Part shown: one piece after another, positions 35,697-60,700 of the stretch
Position numbering within the stretch: the first letter of the stretch is position 1
Layout of the letters: each line of letters begins with the position of its first letter
Assembly: GCF_028553725.1 (NCBI RefSeq)
Contig: NZ_CP067127.1
Span: 62,001-126,000 of the forward strand
Direction: 5' to 3'
DNA from: Paracoccus alcaliphilus
Lineage (GTDB): Bacteria; Pseudomonadota; Alphaproteobacteria; Rhodobacterales; Rhodobacteraceae
Length of the DNA: 64,000 bases
Notes under the pieces: generated by a model
Database searches by the model: none
The model's input: only the letters and a program-made list of their open reading frames with translations
What the model was told of the DNA's origin: nothing
Program-made: the position numbers and the translations under genes

Positions 35697-38600
35697 GGTC
35701 TTGTCCTTTTCGGTTGAGATATGCCCTGACCGTTGCGGCAAGGCGCAGGTTGCGACCCGTTGGCCGGATCGCGGTGCGGGATGTGGCGTTTCGGCTCACA
35801 GCCCGTACTCGGTGGACAGCAGCCGGCCGATCGTGGCCAGATGCTGCGGATGTCCCATTTCGTCATGGCGACAGGCGACCGGATGGCGGCTCAGGCCCGA
35901 AGCATGGCGGGCGAGCAGTTCCGATCCGCTGCCATCGGGTTCCTGCCGGTCGCCGACGGCGTCGAAATAGATCAGCCTGCCATCGAAATGGCCTGCCGGG
36001 CGGTAGTGACCCAGACGCGCGACATCGGCGCGGCTGGCCTGTACGAAACGCTCCAGCATCGCCGGGTCCAGCCCGCCAAGGATCGTGCCATGCAGCGCCT
36101 CGGCGGCGCGCTGGAAGTCGGGCGCGTCGGTGTCGAAGTCGGATGACAGGCGGCCCGTCACGGCCAGCAGGTCGGCCAGCACCTGTTCCGCGCTCTTGTC
36201 GTTGGCAGAGGGGTCGAAGCCGGGCAGGTCCGCCAGCAGGAAGGCATCCATCAGCGCCAGCGTCGCGATGTTCCGGCCCCGGGCCTGCGCCTGCAACGCG
36301 ATCTCGAAGGCCAGCGCGCCGCCATAGGACCAACCCAGCAGATGCAGCGGGCCGGTGGGACAGATGGTCTCGATCCGGCGCAGGTATTCGGCGGCGGCCT
36401 CTTCCATGGTGGCGGGGTTGCCGGTGTCGCAGAATTCCGGCCCCTGCAAGGCGTGAACGGTGCGGCCACGGCCCAGTTGCGCCGGAAGGCTGCGATACCA
36501 CCAGCCGATGCCGCCTGCGGGATGCAGGCAGAACAGCGGTTCGGGCGCGGGCCCGGCATAGGGACCGACGGGCGGGAAGGTCAGCACCGGCGCATCGCTG
36601 AAGCGTTCCTCATCCTGGCTCAGCCGCAGCTCCAGTTGCTGGACGGTGGGCGCCTCGAAGATCGCGCGGACGCTGACCGCCCTTCCGGTCAGCAAGCGCA
36701 GTCGCGCGGCCAGCCGTGCCGCCAGCAGCGAATGCCCGCCCAGTTCGAAGAAATCGTCGTCGATGCCGATTTCGGGAAGGGACAGCACCTCGGCCATGGC
36801 CGCGCATAGCCGCGCCTGCAGGTCGGTCCGGGCCGGTCGCGAGGGCCGGACTTCGGGCCGTGGCAATGCCGTGCGATCAACCTTGCCGTTGGGCAGCAGC
36901 GGCAGCCTGTCCACGACCATCACCGCCGAGGGCACCATGTTGCGCGGAAGATGCGTCGCCAGCACCTGCCGCAATCCGCGCGGATCCGGCGTGTCGCCAT
37001 CGGTCGCGACGACATAGGCGATCAGGTCGGCACCGCCGCGCGGCGAAGGGACGGCTGCGGCAATGGCCTGCCGGATGCCGGGCTGTTTCATCAGCAGCGC
37101 GGCGATCTCGTCCACTTCGATGCGGAAGCCGCGGATCTTGATCTGCTGATCGGCGCGTCCCAGATAATCCAGTCCGCCATCGGCCCGCCTGCGTACCAGA
37201 TCGCCGGTCCGATACATCCGCTGCCCGTTGCCGCCGGGGCTGGCGATTAAGCGCGCGGCGGTCAGGTCGGGCCGGTTCAGATAACCTTGCGCGAGCCCGT
37301 GACCCGAGACGTAAAGTTCGCCCACGACACCCGTCGCGACGGGCCGCAGGAAACGGTCCAGAATGGTCGCGCCGACACCGTCCAGCGCCTGACCGATCGG
37401 CACCGCGCAAGAGGCTTCCTGATCGCGCCCGGCCTCGGCGGCGCTGGCGTCCCACATCTCGGAGGTGCCATAGATGTTCAGCAGCCGCGCATGTGGCAGC
37501 AGATTGCGGAACCTGACCGCCAGTTCTCCGGGCAGCGCCTCGCCGCTGGAGATACACAGATGCAGGCTTTTCAGCCGCTTGTCGGCATCGGGCAGTTCCA
37601 GCAGCGCGCGCAGCAGCGAGGGAACCAGCACGATGCGGCTGACGTTGCGCGACTCGATCACGCGGGCGATTCCCTCCACATCGCCCGGATCGTCATGCGG
37701 CGCGATCTCGACCCGGTCGCCATGCAGCAGCGGCAGGAACAGCTCGTGGATCGCGTCGATGAAATTCAGCGTGGTCTTGTGGATATAGACCCGCGCGCCC
37801 GTGTCACCGGCCGTGGGCAGCGGCAGGCTCAGCCGTTCGGCCACAGTGCCGTGGGTGCCGATCACGCCCTTGGGCGCGCCGGTGGAACCCGAGGTATACA
37901 GCACGAAGGCCGGACTGTCGGCGATCAGCCTGCGCCGGGGCCAAAGGGCCTGCGCGTCCGCGCCTTCCAGATGCGGTTCCTGCACCATGACCGCCGACCA
38001 GTCGCCCGCAGGCAGCATCTGCCGGGTGGCGGGATCGGTGACGATCAGCCGGGGGCGTGCATCGCCCAGCATGTGCTGCAACCGGCTGGCGGGATAGGCG
38101 GGATCCAGCGGCAGATAGGCCGCGCCCGCCTTCCACAGGCCCAGAACGGCGATGGCGACTTCCGGTCCGCGCGGCAGCGAGATGCCGACGATATCGCCCA
38201 TCCGCACGCCCAGCCGGATCAGGCGATCCGCCAGCCGGTCGCTGTCACGGTCAAGCCGGGCATAGCTCATCTGCCCGCCGTCCGAGCCAAGCGCGGTCGC
38301 ATCGGGGCTGCGCGCCACCTGCGCGGCAAACAGATCGGTGATCATGCGTGGATCGCGGCGGGGGCGGCCTTGCGGCGCATGTGGCGCGTCCTCCAGTCCG
38401 ATCCCTGCAACGGGCAGGTCGGGCGCATCGGCCAGCAGCATCAGCGCATGGGCGAACAGTGTCTGCACCCGTTCGGCATATTCCGCGCCGAACAGATCGG
38501 CCCGATAGCTGAGCGTCAGTTTCGCCGCCTCGCCCGGTTGCGGGGGAACGATCATCATGCCCAATGGGTAATGGGTCACCGCCGCGCCGTGGCTGCCTGC

Positions 38601-40930
38601 GGCACTGACCCGCAGCGCCTCCTGCGGCGCGTCCTCTTGCGCGATGGCGGCACTGACCGGATAGTTCTCATAGACCAGCAGGGTGTCGAACAGCTCTCCC
38701 ATCCGCATCTCCTGCGTCAGGCGGGGCAGGGCGACGTAGTGGTGACCGGTCAATGCGGTCTGCTCGCGCTGCAACCGCTGCGCCAGTGCGGATTGCGTTT
38801 CCTGCGGGCACAGCCGGATACGCGTCGGGACGGTGTTGATGAACAGGCCGACCATTTCCTCGATCCCGGCGACTTCGGGCGGGCGGCCGGAAACGATGGT
38901 GCCGAAAGTGACATCGGTCTGCCCGGTCAGGTGCGACAGCACCATCGCCCATGCCTGCTGCGCCAATGTGTTCGGCGTTACCCCCGCCGCCTGCGCGGCT
39001 GCGGCAAGGCGCTGCCAGTCCCCGGCAGCGATGATCCGGTGGCACAATTCCGGCTGCGGGATACTGTCGGATTCCGGTGCGATCCGCGTGGGTGCGTCGA
39101 GACCAGCCAAATGGTCGCACCATGCGGCGATGCTGGTTGCCTCGCCGGCCTCCATGATCTTCGCCAGATAGTCGCGGTATTGCGGCGCGGGCTTTCCGTC
39201 GAAGACCTGCGGATCGTCATAAAGCGCCATCAGTTCCTGCAACATGATCGGATTGGACCACCCATCGATAGCGATATGGTGTGTTGTTATTGCGATTTTG
39301 TGTTTGTTTTTGTTTTCGCGGATGAGGGTTACGCGGATTGGCGGTTCGTTTTTGAGGTCGAAGCGGGTGTTTCTGTCGGCGGTCAGGATGGCGTCGCGTT
39401 CGGCCTCGCGCTCGGGGTCGGGGCCTGTCAGGCTGTGGGTCAGCCATGGCAGGTCGGGGCGGCGGGGGATCAGCTGGACCATGCGCTCGCCGATCAGCTC
39501 GAAGCGGGCGGCAAGGTTGGGGTGACGCGCCAGCAGGGCGCGCATGGCGGCGCGCAGGCGGCCGGGGTCCAGCGGGCCGTCCAGCTGAAAGACCATCTGC
39601 ACGATATAGGCGGCGCTCTCGTCGTCATAGCTGTCATGGAACAGGAAGCCCTGCTGCAGCGGCGACAGCGGCAGGATATCGGCCAGCGGCATCCGGGCGG
39701 CCAGCGCGTCGATGGCGGGTTGCTCCAGCCCCGACAGGGCCACATCCGAGGTGGTCAGCACCCGTTCCGGCCGGGCCTCGGTCAGCGCGGCGATGCGGGT
39801 CAGCGCGTCGAACCAGCGCCCGGCCAGATCGGCGATGGCGGCCTGATCCAGATGCCGGGCGGCCCATGACCAGTCGGCGACCAGCACCGGACCATCGGCG
39901 CGATCCTCGGTCACGGCATTGAGGTCGATCAGCCGGGCCAGCGGCCGGGGGCGCGGCGGCCGGGGCGCGGCGATGGCGCCTTCGGCCGGGCGCCAGAAGC
40001 CGGCATCGGCGGCGGCATCACCGGCATCGAACCGGCCCAGATAGTTGAACCCGGCCCATGCGGCGGGTTGTTCGGCCAGTGCGGCGGCGCCTTCGGGGTC
40101 CAGATGGCGCAGCAACCCGTAACCCACGCCATTGCCGGGCAGGCGGGCCAGCTGGTCCTTGACCGATTTCAGCAGCCGGTCCAGCGCGTCGTCATCGGTC
40201 GGAACCGCGGCATCGGGCAGCGACAGGCGCAGCGGGAACTGGCTGGTGAACCAGCCGATGCTTCGGCTGAGATCGGCACCCTCCAGCAGCGGCTCGCGGC
40301 CATGGCCTTCCAGTTCGAAGGCGGCGGTGGCGGGGTCCAGCCCGCGTTCGGCCTGCCAGCCGGCCAGCGCGATGGCGAAACCGGCCAGCAGCACGTCACC
40401 CACGCCGCCGCCGATGCGCTGGGGGGCGCGGGTCAGCAGGCAGCGGGTGATGTCGGCGGGCAGTTCGCGCATCAGGCTGCCCTGGCTGTCAGAGCTGTCC
40501 TGATCGGGGTCCAGCGGGCCTGCGGGCCAGGCGGCATCGGGGGTCATCTGCTGCCAGAAGGGCAGCTCGTGGCGCCGCGCGGCGGCGGCCCCGGGCAGGG
40601 CGATGGCCCAGTCGCGCCACGAGACCGGCACCGGATCGAGATCCGGTTTGCGCCCTTCCGCACGGGCCCCGGCCGCCTCGGCCAGATCGGGCAGCAGGAT
40701 GCGCCAGGAGACGCCGTCGATGGCCAGATGGTGGATGGCCAGCCACAGCAGGCGGGCATCGGGGCGCGCGGGATCGGGGTTGGGATCGGGGGCCAGCACG
40801 GCGCGCAGCATCTGGCCCTTGCGCGGCGACAGTTCGGCCAGCGCCCGTTCGGCGGCGGCGGTCGGGTCCTCGTCCGGGGCCAGCACCGTCAGGCAGTCGC
40901 GGGCGCGGATGCTGCGTGGCGGCGCGATGG

Positions 40931-51718
<10,788 letters not shown>

Positions 51719-51726
<8 letters not shown>

Positions 51727-54700
51727 AGAGTGTCTCCAGAAATTCGATGTCGGACTGGTCGATATCGGCCAGCACATCCGAGGGGGTCAGCAAAGAGGCG
51801 CGGTCGCCGGTTTCGGCGGCAGCGGCGATGTGGCGCAGCGCCTCGAACCAGCCATCGGCCAGTGCGCGCATCCGGTCGGTGCCGATCAGACGGCCGGCAC
51901 AGGACCAGTTGGTGATCAGCCGTGGCCCGGTCGGGCCGTCCAGCGTCATCGCGTTCAACTCGATGATATTGGTCAGCGCGCGGCGCGGATCCTGACCGCC
52001 CGACAGGGCCGAAGCCTCGGGGGCGGGCTGGAAGGCGGGCGGGCGATCGCGGGGCGTATCCTCGCCGCCATGTCCGGGTGCGCCGAAACGACCCAGATAG
52101 TTGAAGGCGATGCCGGGACGCGCCATCCGCGCCAGAGCCGGGGCGGTTTCCGGGTTCATATGGCGCAGGAGGCCGTAACCCACGCCATTGTCGGGAATGC
52201 GGCGCAGCTGTTCCTTGACGGATTTCAGCACCCGATCCAGCGCCGCGCCATCCGAACCTGCCAGCACCGCAGCCGGGTCCATGCCGTCCAGATGCAGGCG
52301 CAGCGGGAACAGGCTGGTGAACCAGCCGACGGTCTGGCCGATCTCGGCCCCGTCAAGGATCGGCTCGCGGCCGTGGCCCTCCAGCAGGAAGGTGGCGGCC
52401 TGCGTGTCGGTGTGGCCCTCATCGTGCCGCCAGCGGATCACCGCCAGCGCGAAGGCGGCCAGCAGCACATCGTTGGCGCCGCCGTTGATCCGCTCGACCG
52501 CGCGGGTCAGCAGGGTCTGCGTGACCTGCGGCTCCAGCTCGGTGACAAGGTTCTGCTGCGTGGCGACGGTATCCAGCGCCGGATCCAGTGCCCGCGCGGC
52601 AAGGGGGGCGTCGCCTGCGTCCATTTCCTGCCACAAGGGCAGTTCATCCCGGCGACGCGCGGCAAGGGCAGGCAGAGCCGTGGCCCAGTCGCGCAACGAG
52701 GTCGGCGCGGGCGTCAGCGCGGGCTCGCGCCCTTCGGCGATGGCCGCCCATGCCTGCGCCAGATCGGGCAGCAAGATGCGCCATGACACGCCGTCCACTG
52801 CAAGGTGGTGGATGGTCAGCATCAGCCGTTGGGCTTGCGGGAACCAGACCGCCTGCACCAGCCGCCCCTTGCGCGGGGCCAGCCGGGACGCGGCCTGATC
52901 CATCGCAGCCGACAGATCGGGATGCGGGCTGTCGGACAGATGCAGGCAGTCCTCGGCCCGCAGGCTGCCGAGTTCGGGGATGACAAGGCCGCCATCCGCG
53001 CCCACCGTCAGCCGCAAGGCGTGATGATGGTCGAGGATCGCTTGCAGGGCGCGGGTCAGCCCATCGCGGTCGATCCCGTCGGGCAGGGTCAGCAACATGC
53101 TTTGCTGGAAGGCGTCGCCATGTTCGGGGTCCGAGAGGAACTCGGCCATGATCGGTGTTGCGGGCAGTGGTCCGCAGGGATTGCCGGTGGTGGGCCGGGC
53201 CTCGTCACCCGACAGCGGCAGCGCGATCCGGGCCAGCGCGGCGGGGGTCTGGTGCTGGAACACATCCCGTGCGGTGATCCGCCAGCCCGCGTGGCGGGCA
53301 TGGCCGACCAGCTGGATCGACGAAATCGAATCGCCCCCCAGCGTGAAGAAACCCTGATCCGCGCCGACATGCGGCAGCGACAGGACCGCGGCGAACAGGT
53401 CGCAGAACACCTGCTCGGTCCCGTTCGTGGCCTCGCGCAGCGGCGCGTCGCCGGTGACTTGCGGGGCGGGCAGGGCGCGGCGGTCCAGCTTGCCATTGGC
53501 ACTCAGCGGCAGCGCGTCCAGCCGGACGATGGCGGCAGGCACCATATAGTCGGGCAGCTCAGTGGCCAGATGGCTGCGCAATCCGGCCTCGTCCAGACCG
53601 GGGCTGGTGACATAGGCCACCAGCTGCCGGTGCCCGGGCCGATCCTCGCGGGCGATCACGGCGACGCCCGAATGTCCGGCGCGGCGGATGGCGGTCTCGA
53701 TCTCTCCGGGTTCGACGCGGAAACCGCGGATCTTCAGCTGATCGTCGGCGCGGCTGACGAATTCAAGCTGCCCATCGACCCGCCAGCGCACCCGGTCGCC
53801 GGTGCGATACATCCTTTGTCCGGGCACGGTCGGGCTGGCGATAAAGCGTTCCGCCGTCTGCGCCGCACGGCCCAGATAGCCAAGCGCGACCTGCGCCCCG
53901 GTCACATACAGCTCTCCGGGGACGCCGGACGGGACGGGTTGCAGCCACGGGTCCAGCACCAGCAGTTCCGCGCCCCCGACCGAATGGCCGATCGGCATGG
54001 TGGCGCGTTCGCTGCCATTGGTGACCGGCGTGTCGGACAGGTTGGCGGCGGTGATCTGGATCGTGGTTTCGGTGGGTCCGTAAAGGTTGACGACCTCGGC
54101 CCCCCAGACCGATGCCGCGCGCCGGGCCAGCGCCTCGGACAGCGGCTCGCCGCCCGAGAACAGCCAGCGCAGGCGTGGCCGTTCGGGCGCATCCAGCATC
54201 GGCGGCAGCATCGAGGGCACCACCTGCATCACCGTCACCCCCTTGCGGGCGGCGAAATCGGGGATGCGGTCCAGTTCCAGCCGCAGTGCGTCGGGCAGGA
54301 TCACCATCGCGGCGCCGCAGATCAGTGGCAGCCAGATTTCCCATTCGGCAGCGTCGAAGTTCAGCGAGGTGCGGAACAGCACACGGTCCTGCGGGGTCAG
54401 CGGGAAGCTGTCGCGCATCCAGCCCATATGGCCGGCGACGGCGCGCTGCGGCACCACCACCCCTTTGGGCCGGCCGGTCGAGCCCGAGGTGAAGATCACA
54501 TAGGCCGGGTCGTCCCCATGCACCGGGCGCAGGCGTTCGGCGGGATGCAGCGGCTCGGCGGACATGGCCTGACGCCGCATCAGCACCGGGCCGCGGTCGA
54601 TCACCAGCTTCAGATGCGCGGCCTGTTCGGGCAGGCGGTCCTCGACCTCCATCGCGGTCAGCACCAGTCGCGGCGCGCCGTCCTCGATGATCGCGGCCAG

Positions 54701-57700
54701 CCGTTCGGCCGGGTAATCCGGGTCCAGCGGCAGATAGGCCGCGCCGGTCTTGACCACGGCCAGCAGCGCGACGATCAGTTCGGTCCCGCGCGGCAGCGCC
54801 AGCCCGACAAGATCGCCCGGCCCGATCCCCCGCCCGATCAGCAGGCGCGCAAGACGGTCGGAATGCTGCGCCAGCGCGCCAAAGCTCATTTCCGCGTCTT
54901 CGGTGACCAGAGCGGTCCGGGTCGCGTGATACGGCGCATCGGCCAGCAGATCCGGCAGCGTGCCCGGCAGCCCCTGGGGGGCGGGCAGCGGCAGGGGGGT
55001 TGCGGCATCCTGCAAGGACACGCGCATCACCTGCTGCTGCGCATCCCCGGCCACGGCATGCAGCATCCGGACAAGGCAATCCGCGATCATCCGCGCGGTT
55101 TCGGGCAAAAACAGGTCGCAGGCATATTCCAGCGTGCCGGTGATCCCGCCGGGCTGGCCCTTGTCGTCGTTTATCTCGGCCAGGTTGAAGTTCAGGTCGA
55201 ATTTCGCGACATCAAGCTCCAGATCCAGCATTTCCGCCCCGACACCGCCCAGATCCAGCGCGGCCTCGCGGTTGTTCTGCAAGGACAGCATCACCTGGAA
55301 CAGCGGATGATGCGACAACGAGCGTTCGGGGTTCAGCAGGGTCACCAGTTGCTCGAAGGGCAGGTCCTGATGCTCGTATGCTTCCAGTGCGCGGCTGCGG
55401 ACCTGCGCCAGCAGATCGGCAAAGCGCGGATTGCCCGACAGGTCGTTGCGCAGCACCAACGTATTGACGAACAGGCCGATCTGATCGTCCAGCGCAGCCT
55501 CGGTCCGGCCCGCGACGGGGGTGCCGATGGCGATGTCGTCGCCCGCACCCAGCCGGGCCAGCGTGGCGGCCAGCGCCGCCTCCAGCACCATGAACAGCGT
55601 CGCGCCATGGGCCGAGGCAAGCTGCGCAAGCTGCCGGTGCAGGTCGGCGGGCAGGTCCAGCGGGCAATGCGCGCCGCGATGGCTGGCGATGGCGGGGCGT
55701 GGCAGATCGGCAGGCAGGTCCAGCCGCTGCGGCAGGTCCGCCAGCCGGTCGCGCCAATAGCCGATCTGGGCCGACATGGCGCTGGCCGGGTCCTCTTCGC
55801 TGCCCAGCCGGTCGCGCTGCCACAGCGTGAAGTCGGCATATTGGACCGGCAGCGGTGTCCAATCCGGCGCGTGTCCCGCAAGACGGGCGGCATAGGCGGT
55901 GGACAGATCCGCCGCCAGAGGCGCGACAGAGCCGCCATCCGCCGCGATGTGATGCAGCAGGAGCAGCAGGATATGCCGGTCGCCGGCCTCGGTGATCAGG
56001 GTCGCGCGCAGGGGCAGTTCGCGGCTCAGATCGAAGGGACGCGCGGATTCCAACCGCAGCGCGGCCAGTGACTGGTCCGCATCGTCCGTGCTGATCCGTG
56101 CCAGTTCCAGCCTTGCGGCGTCGGGCGGCAGGATCGACTGGCGGCCGGTATCCTCGGCCGGGAACAGCGTGCGCAGGCTTTCATGCCGTGTCACCAGATC
56201 GTTCAGCGCGGCCTCCAGCGCATCCTGATCCAATGCCCCGGTCAGGCGCAGGGCCAGCGGGATGTTATAGGTCGCGGAAGGACCCTCGAACTGTTGCAGA
56301 AACCACAGCCGCGCCTGAGCATAGGACAGCGGCAGGACCTCGGGCCGCGCTTGCGGCACCAGCGCCAGCGCATCCGCAGTGGCGGGCGCGACATCGCGGA
56401 TGCGGCAGGCCAGCGCCTCGACGCTGGGGGTCTCAAACACCGCGCGGATCGGCAGAGAGACACCCATCCGGTCGCGGATCGCCGCCACCAGCCGCGTGGC
56501 CAGCAGCGAATGGCCGCCACGGTCGAAGAAGCTGTCGTCGATGCCGATGGACGGCAGGCCCAGCATTTCGGCAAACAACGCGGCCAGCGTTTCCTCGGTC
56601 GCATCGCGGGGCAAGCGTGTCGGCGTGGCGTCATGGTCCGGTGCGGGCAGCGCCTTGCGGTCCAGTTTCGCGCCATTGGCCGACATCGGCAGCGCATCCA
56701 GCCGGGTGAAGGATGCAGGCAGCATCCAGTCGGGCAGGGTTGCGGCCAGTTCCGCCCTCAGCGCCGCTGTGTCCAGTTCCGGTGTGGCGACATAGGCGGC
56801 CAGCTGGCGCAGGCCCGGCTGATCCTCGCGCAGGATCACCGCATTGGCGGGGTAGCCCGCGCGGGCGATGGCGGCCTCGATCTCGCCCGGTTCGATCCGG
56901 AAGCCACGGATCTTCACCTGAGTATCGGCGCGACCCAGATAGTCGATCTGCCCATCCTCGCGCCACTGCGCCAGATCGCCGGAACGATACATGCGCTGTC
57001 CGGGCCGGAACGGATCGGCGACAAAGCGTTCCGCCGTCAGATCGGGACGGTCCAGATAGCCACGCGCAACCCCGTCCCCGGCGATATACAGCTCTCCGGG
57101 GATACCCGCTGGTACGGGTTGCAGCGCATCGTCAAGGATATAGATCCGCGCATTCACATTGGGGCTGCCAAGCGGGGGCGCGACGGGGGCGCCGCCGGTC
57201 AGGACCGGGCTCATGGCGCAGCAGATGGTGATCTCGGTCGGGCCATAGGCATTGACCAGCCGGTGATTCTGCGACCAGGCGGCGGCGATATGGGGCGGGC
57301 AGGCCTCGCCGCCGACGATCACCGTTTCGGGCCAGCGCAACGCCGGGTCCAGCGTTGCCAGCACGCTTGGCGGGATCAGCGCATGGGTGATGCGGCCAGC
57401 GGTCAGCGCATGGGTCAGGTCGTCGCCCAGCACCCGGCCCGGCGGCGGCAGGACCAGCGTGGCACCGGCGGCAAAGGCCATCATCACCTCCATCACCGAG
57501 GCGTCGAAACTGATCGAGGCGAATTGCAGCACCCGGCTGTCGGCGGTGAGGCCAAAGCGTTCCACCTGTGCCACGGTCAGCGCGGGCAGCCCGGCATGGG
57601 GCACGACGACGCCCTTGGGCCGCCCGGTCGAGCCGGAGGTATAGATCACATATGCCGGGTGGCGCGGATCAAGCCCGATATCGGTGATGCGCGACGCGGG

Positions 57701-60700
57701 TGCGGCGGCGACGTCGCCACCGAAGCCCGCCGGATCGTCCAGAGCCAGCAGCCCGGCGCCCTGCGGCAGACGGTCCTGCAATCCGGTCAGGGTCAGCACC
57801 GCGCGCGGTTTCGCATCGGCTGCGATGAAGGCCAGCCGTTCGGCGGGCAGGTCGGGATCCAGCGGCAGGAACGCCGCGCCCGCCTTCATCACCCCCAGTA
57901 TGGCCGCGATCATCCGGTCCGAGCGTGGCAGCATCAGCCCGACGCGATCCTCGGTCCCGATGCCGCGCGCGATCAGCGCATGGGCGATGCGGTTGGCCTG
58001 CTGGTCAAGCTGGCGATAGCTGACCGGCGCGCCATCCACGATCAGCGCGGCGGCGTCGCCACGTTCATCGGCGATCCGCTCGAACCAGTCGGGCACCGGG
58101 CGCACCGTCAGATCGCGCAGGTCCAGCCCGGCATCCGAGGTCAGCGCCGCAGCTTCGGCCGGATCGATCACCGGCAGGTCGGTCAGCCGCGCCTGCGGAT
58201 CGCCGATCGCGGCCCGCAGCAACCGGTGGAAGCTGTCCAGCACCCGCCCGGCGCTGTCGGGGGTATAAAGATCCGCCGAATATTCCAGCGTGATCTCCAT
58301 CCCGGCGGGGCGACCATCGGCGTCGTGTTCCTCGGCCACATGGAAGGCCAGATCGAATTTCGACGTTCCGGTATCGGCATCCATCGCCTGCAATGACAGA
58401 CCCGGCAGCGTCAGGTCGGCGCGGGCGGTGTTCTGGACCTGCAACAGCACCTGAAACAGCGGATGGCGGGCCAGCGAACGGCTTGGGCTGAGATGTTCGA
58501 CCAGTTCCTCGAAGGGCAGGTCCTGATGTTCCCAGGCGGCCAGATCGGTGCGGCGCGCGCGCTCCAGCAGGTCGGCAAAGCGGGGGTTGCCGCTGGCGTC
58601 CATCCTCAGGACCAGCGTGTTGACGAAGAAGCCGACCAGATCCTCCAGTGCCGGGTCAATGCGTCCCGCGACCGGGCTTCCCAGCGGGATGTCGTCGCCC
58701 GCCCCCAGACGCCGCAGCATCGCCGCCAGCGCGGTCTGCAAGACCATGAAGGGCGTGGCGCCGTGCTGTCGGGCAAGGTCCAGCAATGCCGCATGGGTGT
58801 CGGCTGGCAGCCGCAGAAGCAACTGCCCGCCGCCGCCGCTGGCCACGGCGGGACGTGGCGCGGCAAAGGGCAGGGCCAGCTCGTCGGGCAGGTCGGCCAG
58901 CGTTTCGCGCCAGAAGCCCAGCTGCCGGGACAGCTCGCTGTCGGGATCGTCGGATGTGCCGCACAGATCGGCCTGCCAGGTTGCATAATCGGCATATTGC
59001 ACCGCCAGCGGTTGCCAGTCGGGCATCTGCCCGGCGCAGCGCGCGGCATAGGCCGCCGACAGGTCGCGCGCCAGCGGCGCCATCGAGGCCCCGTCACCCG
59101 CGATGTGATGCAGCACGATGACCAATGCGCCGCTGTCGGGGGCGGTGCGGATCAGGGTGACACGCAGCGGGCCTTCGGCCTGAAGGTCGAAGGCATGGGT
59201 GGCGGCCTCTGTCACGGCGCGATCCAGATGACCCGCGCCGGTTTCGATCAAATCCAGCACCGGCTGCATCTGCGCAGCGATATGCTGGCGGGGTTCGGCA
59301 CCTGCGGGATATGTGGTGCGCAGGATCTCGTGCCGGGCGATGACATCGCCGATGGCAAGGCGCAGGGCGTCCTGATCCAGATACCCGCTGAACCGCAGCG
59401 CCACCGGGATGTTATAGGTCGAGCCGTGGCCGTCCAGCTGTTGCAGGAACCACAGTCGGCGCTGTGCGAAGGACATTGGCGGCATGCTGTCGCCACGCGG
59501 CAGGGCTTGCAACGGCGCGCGCGCGCTGGCGTTGCCCGGGGCCAGCCTGCGGGCCAGTTGCTCGACCGTGGGGGCTTCGAACAGCGCCCGGATCGGCAGG
59601 TCGGTCTGCAACTGGTTGCGGATGCGGCTGAACAGCCGGGTTGCCAGCAGCGAATGGCCGCCCAGATCGAAGAAATTGTCGTCGATCCCGACCGAGGGCA
59701 GGTCCAGCACCTCGGCGAACAGGCGGCAAAGAGTGGCTTCGTTCCGGGTGCGTGGCGGGCGGCCCTGGCCGCGCGACAGGTCGGGCGCCGGCAGGGCGCG
59801 GCGATCCAGCTTGCCATTGGGCGTCAACGGCAGCGCCTCCATCGCGATCACCGCCACCGGCACCATGTAATCCGGCAGCGTCTGGCCAAGCGTGTCGCGG
59901 AGCGCCTGCGGCTGGATCTCCGTGCCGGGCTCCGCCACGGCATAGGCGATCAGTTGCTTGCCCCGCGCCGGGTCGTCATGGGCGATCACCGCGACATCGT
60001 CGATGCCGGGCAGGCGGGCAATGGCGGTCTCGATCTCGCCGGGTTCGATGCGGAAGCCGCGGATCTTCACCTGGGTGTCGATCCGGCCCAGATAATCCAG
60101 CGAGCCATCGGCCAGCCAGCGCACCAGATCGCCGGTGCGATACATCATTTCCCCATCAGCGGCGGGCAGGAACCGCTCCTGCGTCATTTCGGGCAGGTCA
60201 AGATAGCCCTGCGCCACGCAGGCACCGGCCACATAAAGCTCTCCGGGGACACCGGCAGGCACGGGACGGCGCTGCGCATCCAGCACGAGGCAGCGGCAAT
60301 TATCCACGGGCCGACCGATCGGCGGCAGATCGGGCCATTCGGCGGGATCGCCGCAGCCGGTCCAGCCGGTGCAGACATGGGTCTCGGTTGGGCCATAGTG
60401 ATTGTGCAGGCGGCAATCGGGGTTGGCCGCGAACATCGCCCGCAGCGCAGGGGTCAGCCGCAACTGTTCGCCTGCGGTAATCACATCGCGCAGGTCGGGC
60501 AGGTCGGCGCCGCGCTGCTCCAGCGCCTCGGCCAGATGGCTGAGGGCCATGAAGGGCAGGAACACCCGTTCCAGCCGCAATTCGGCAATCCGGCGCGACA
60601 GCAGGTCGATATCGCGCACCTGATCCTGCGGCAGCAGGCACAGGCAGCCGCCCGAGGCCAGCGTGCTGAAGATTTCCTGAAACGCCACGTCAAAGCCAAG

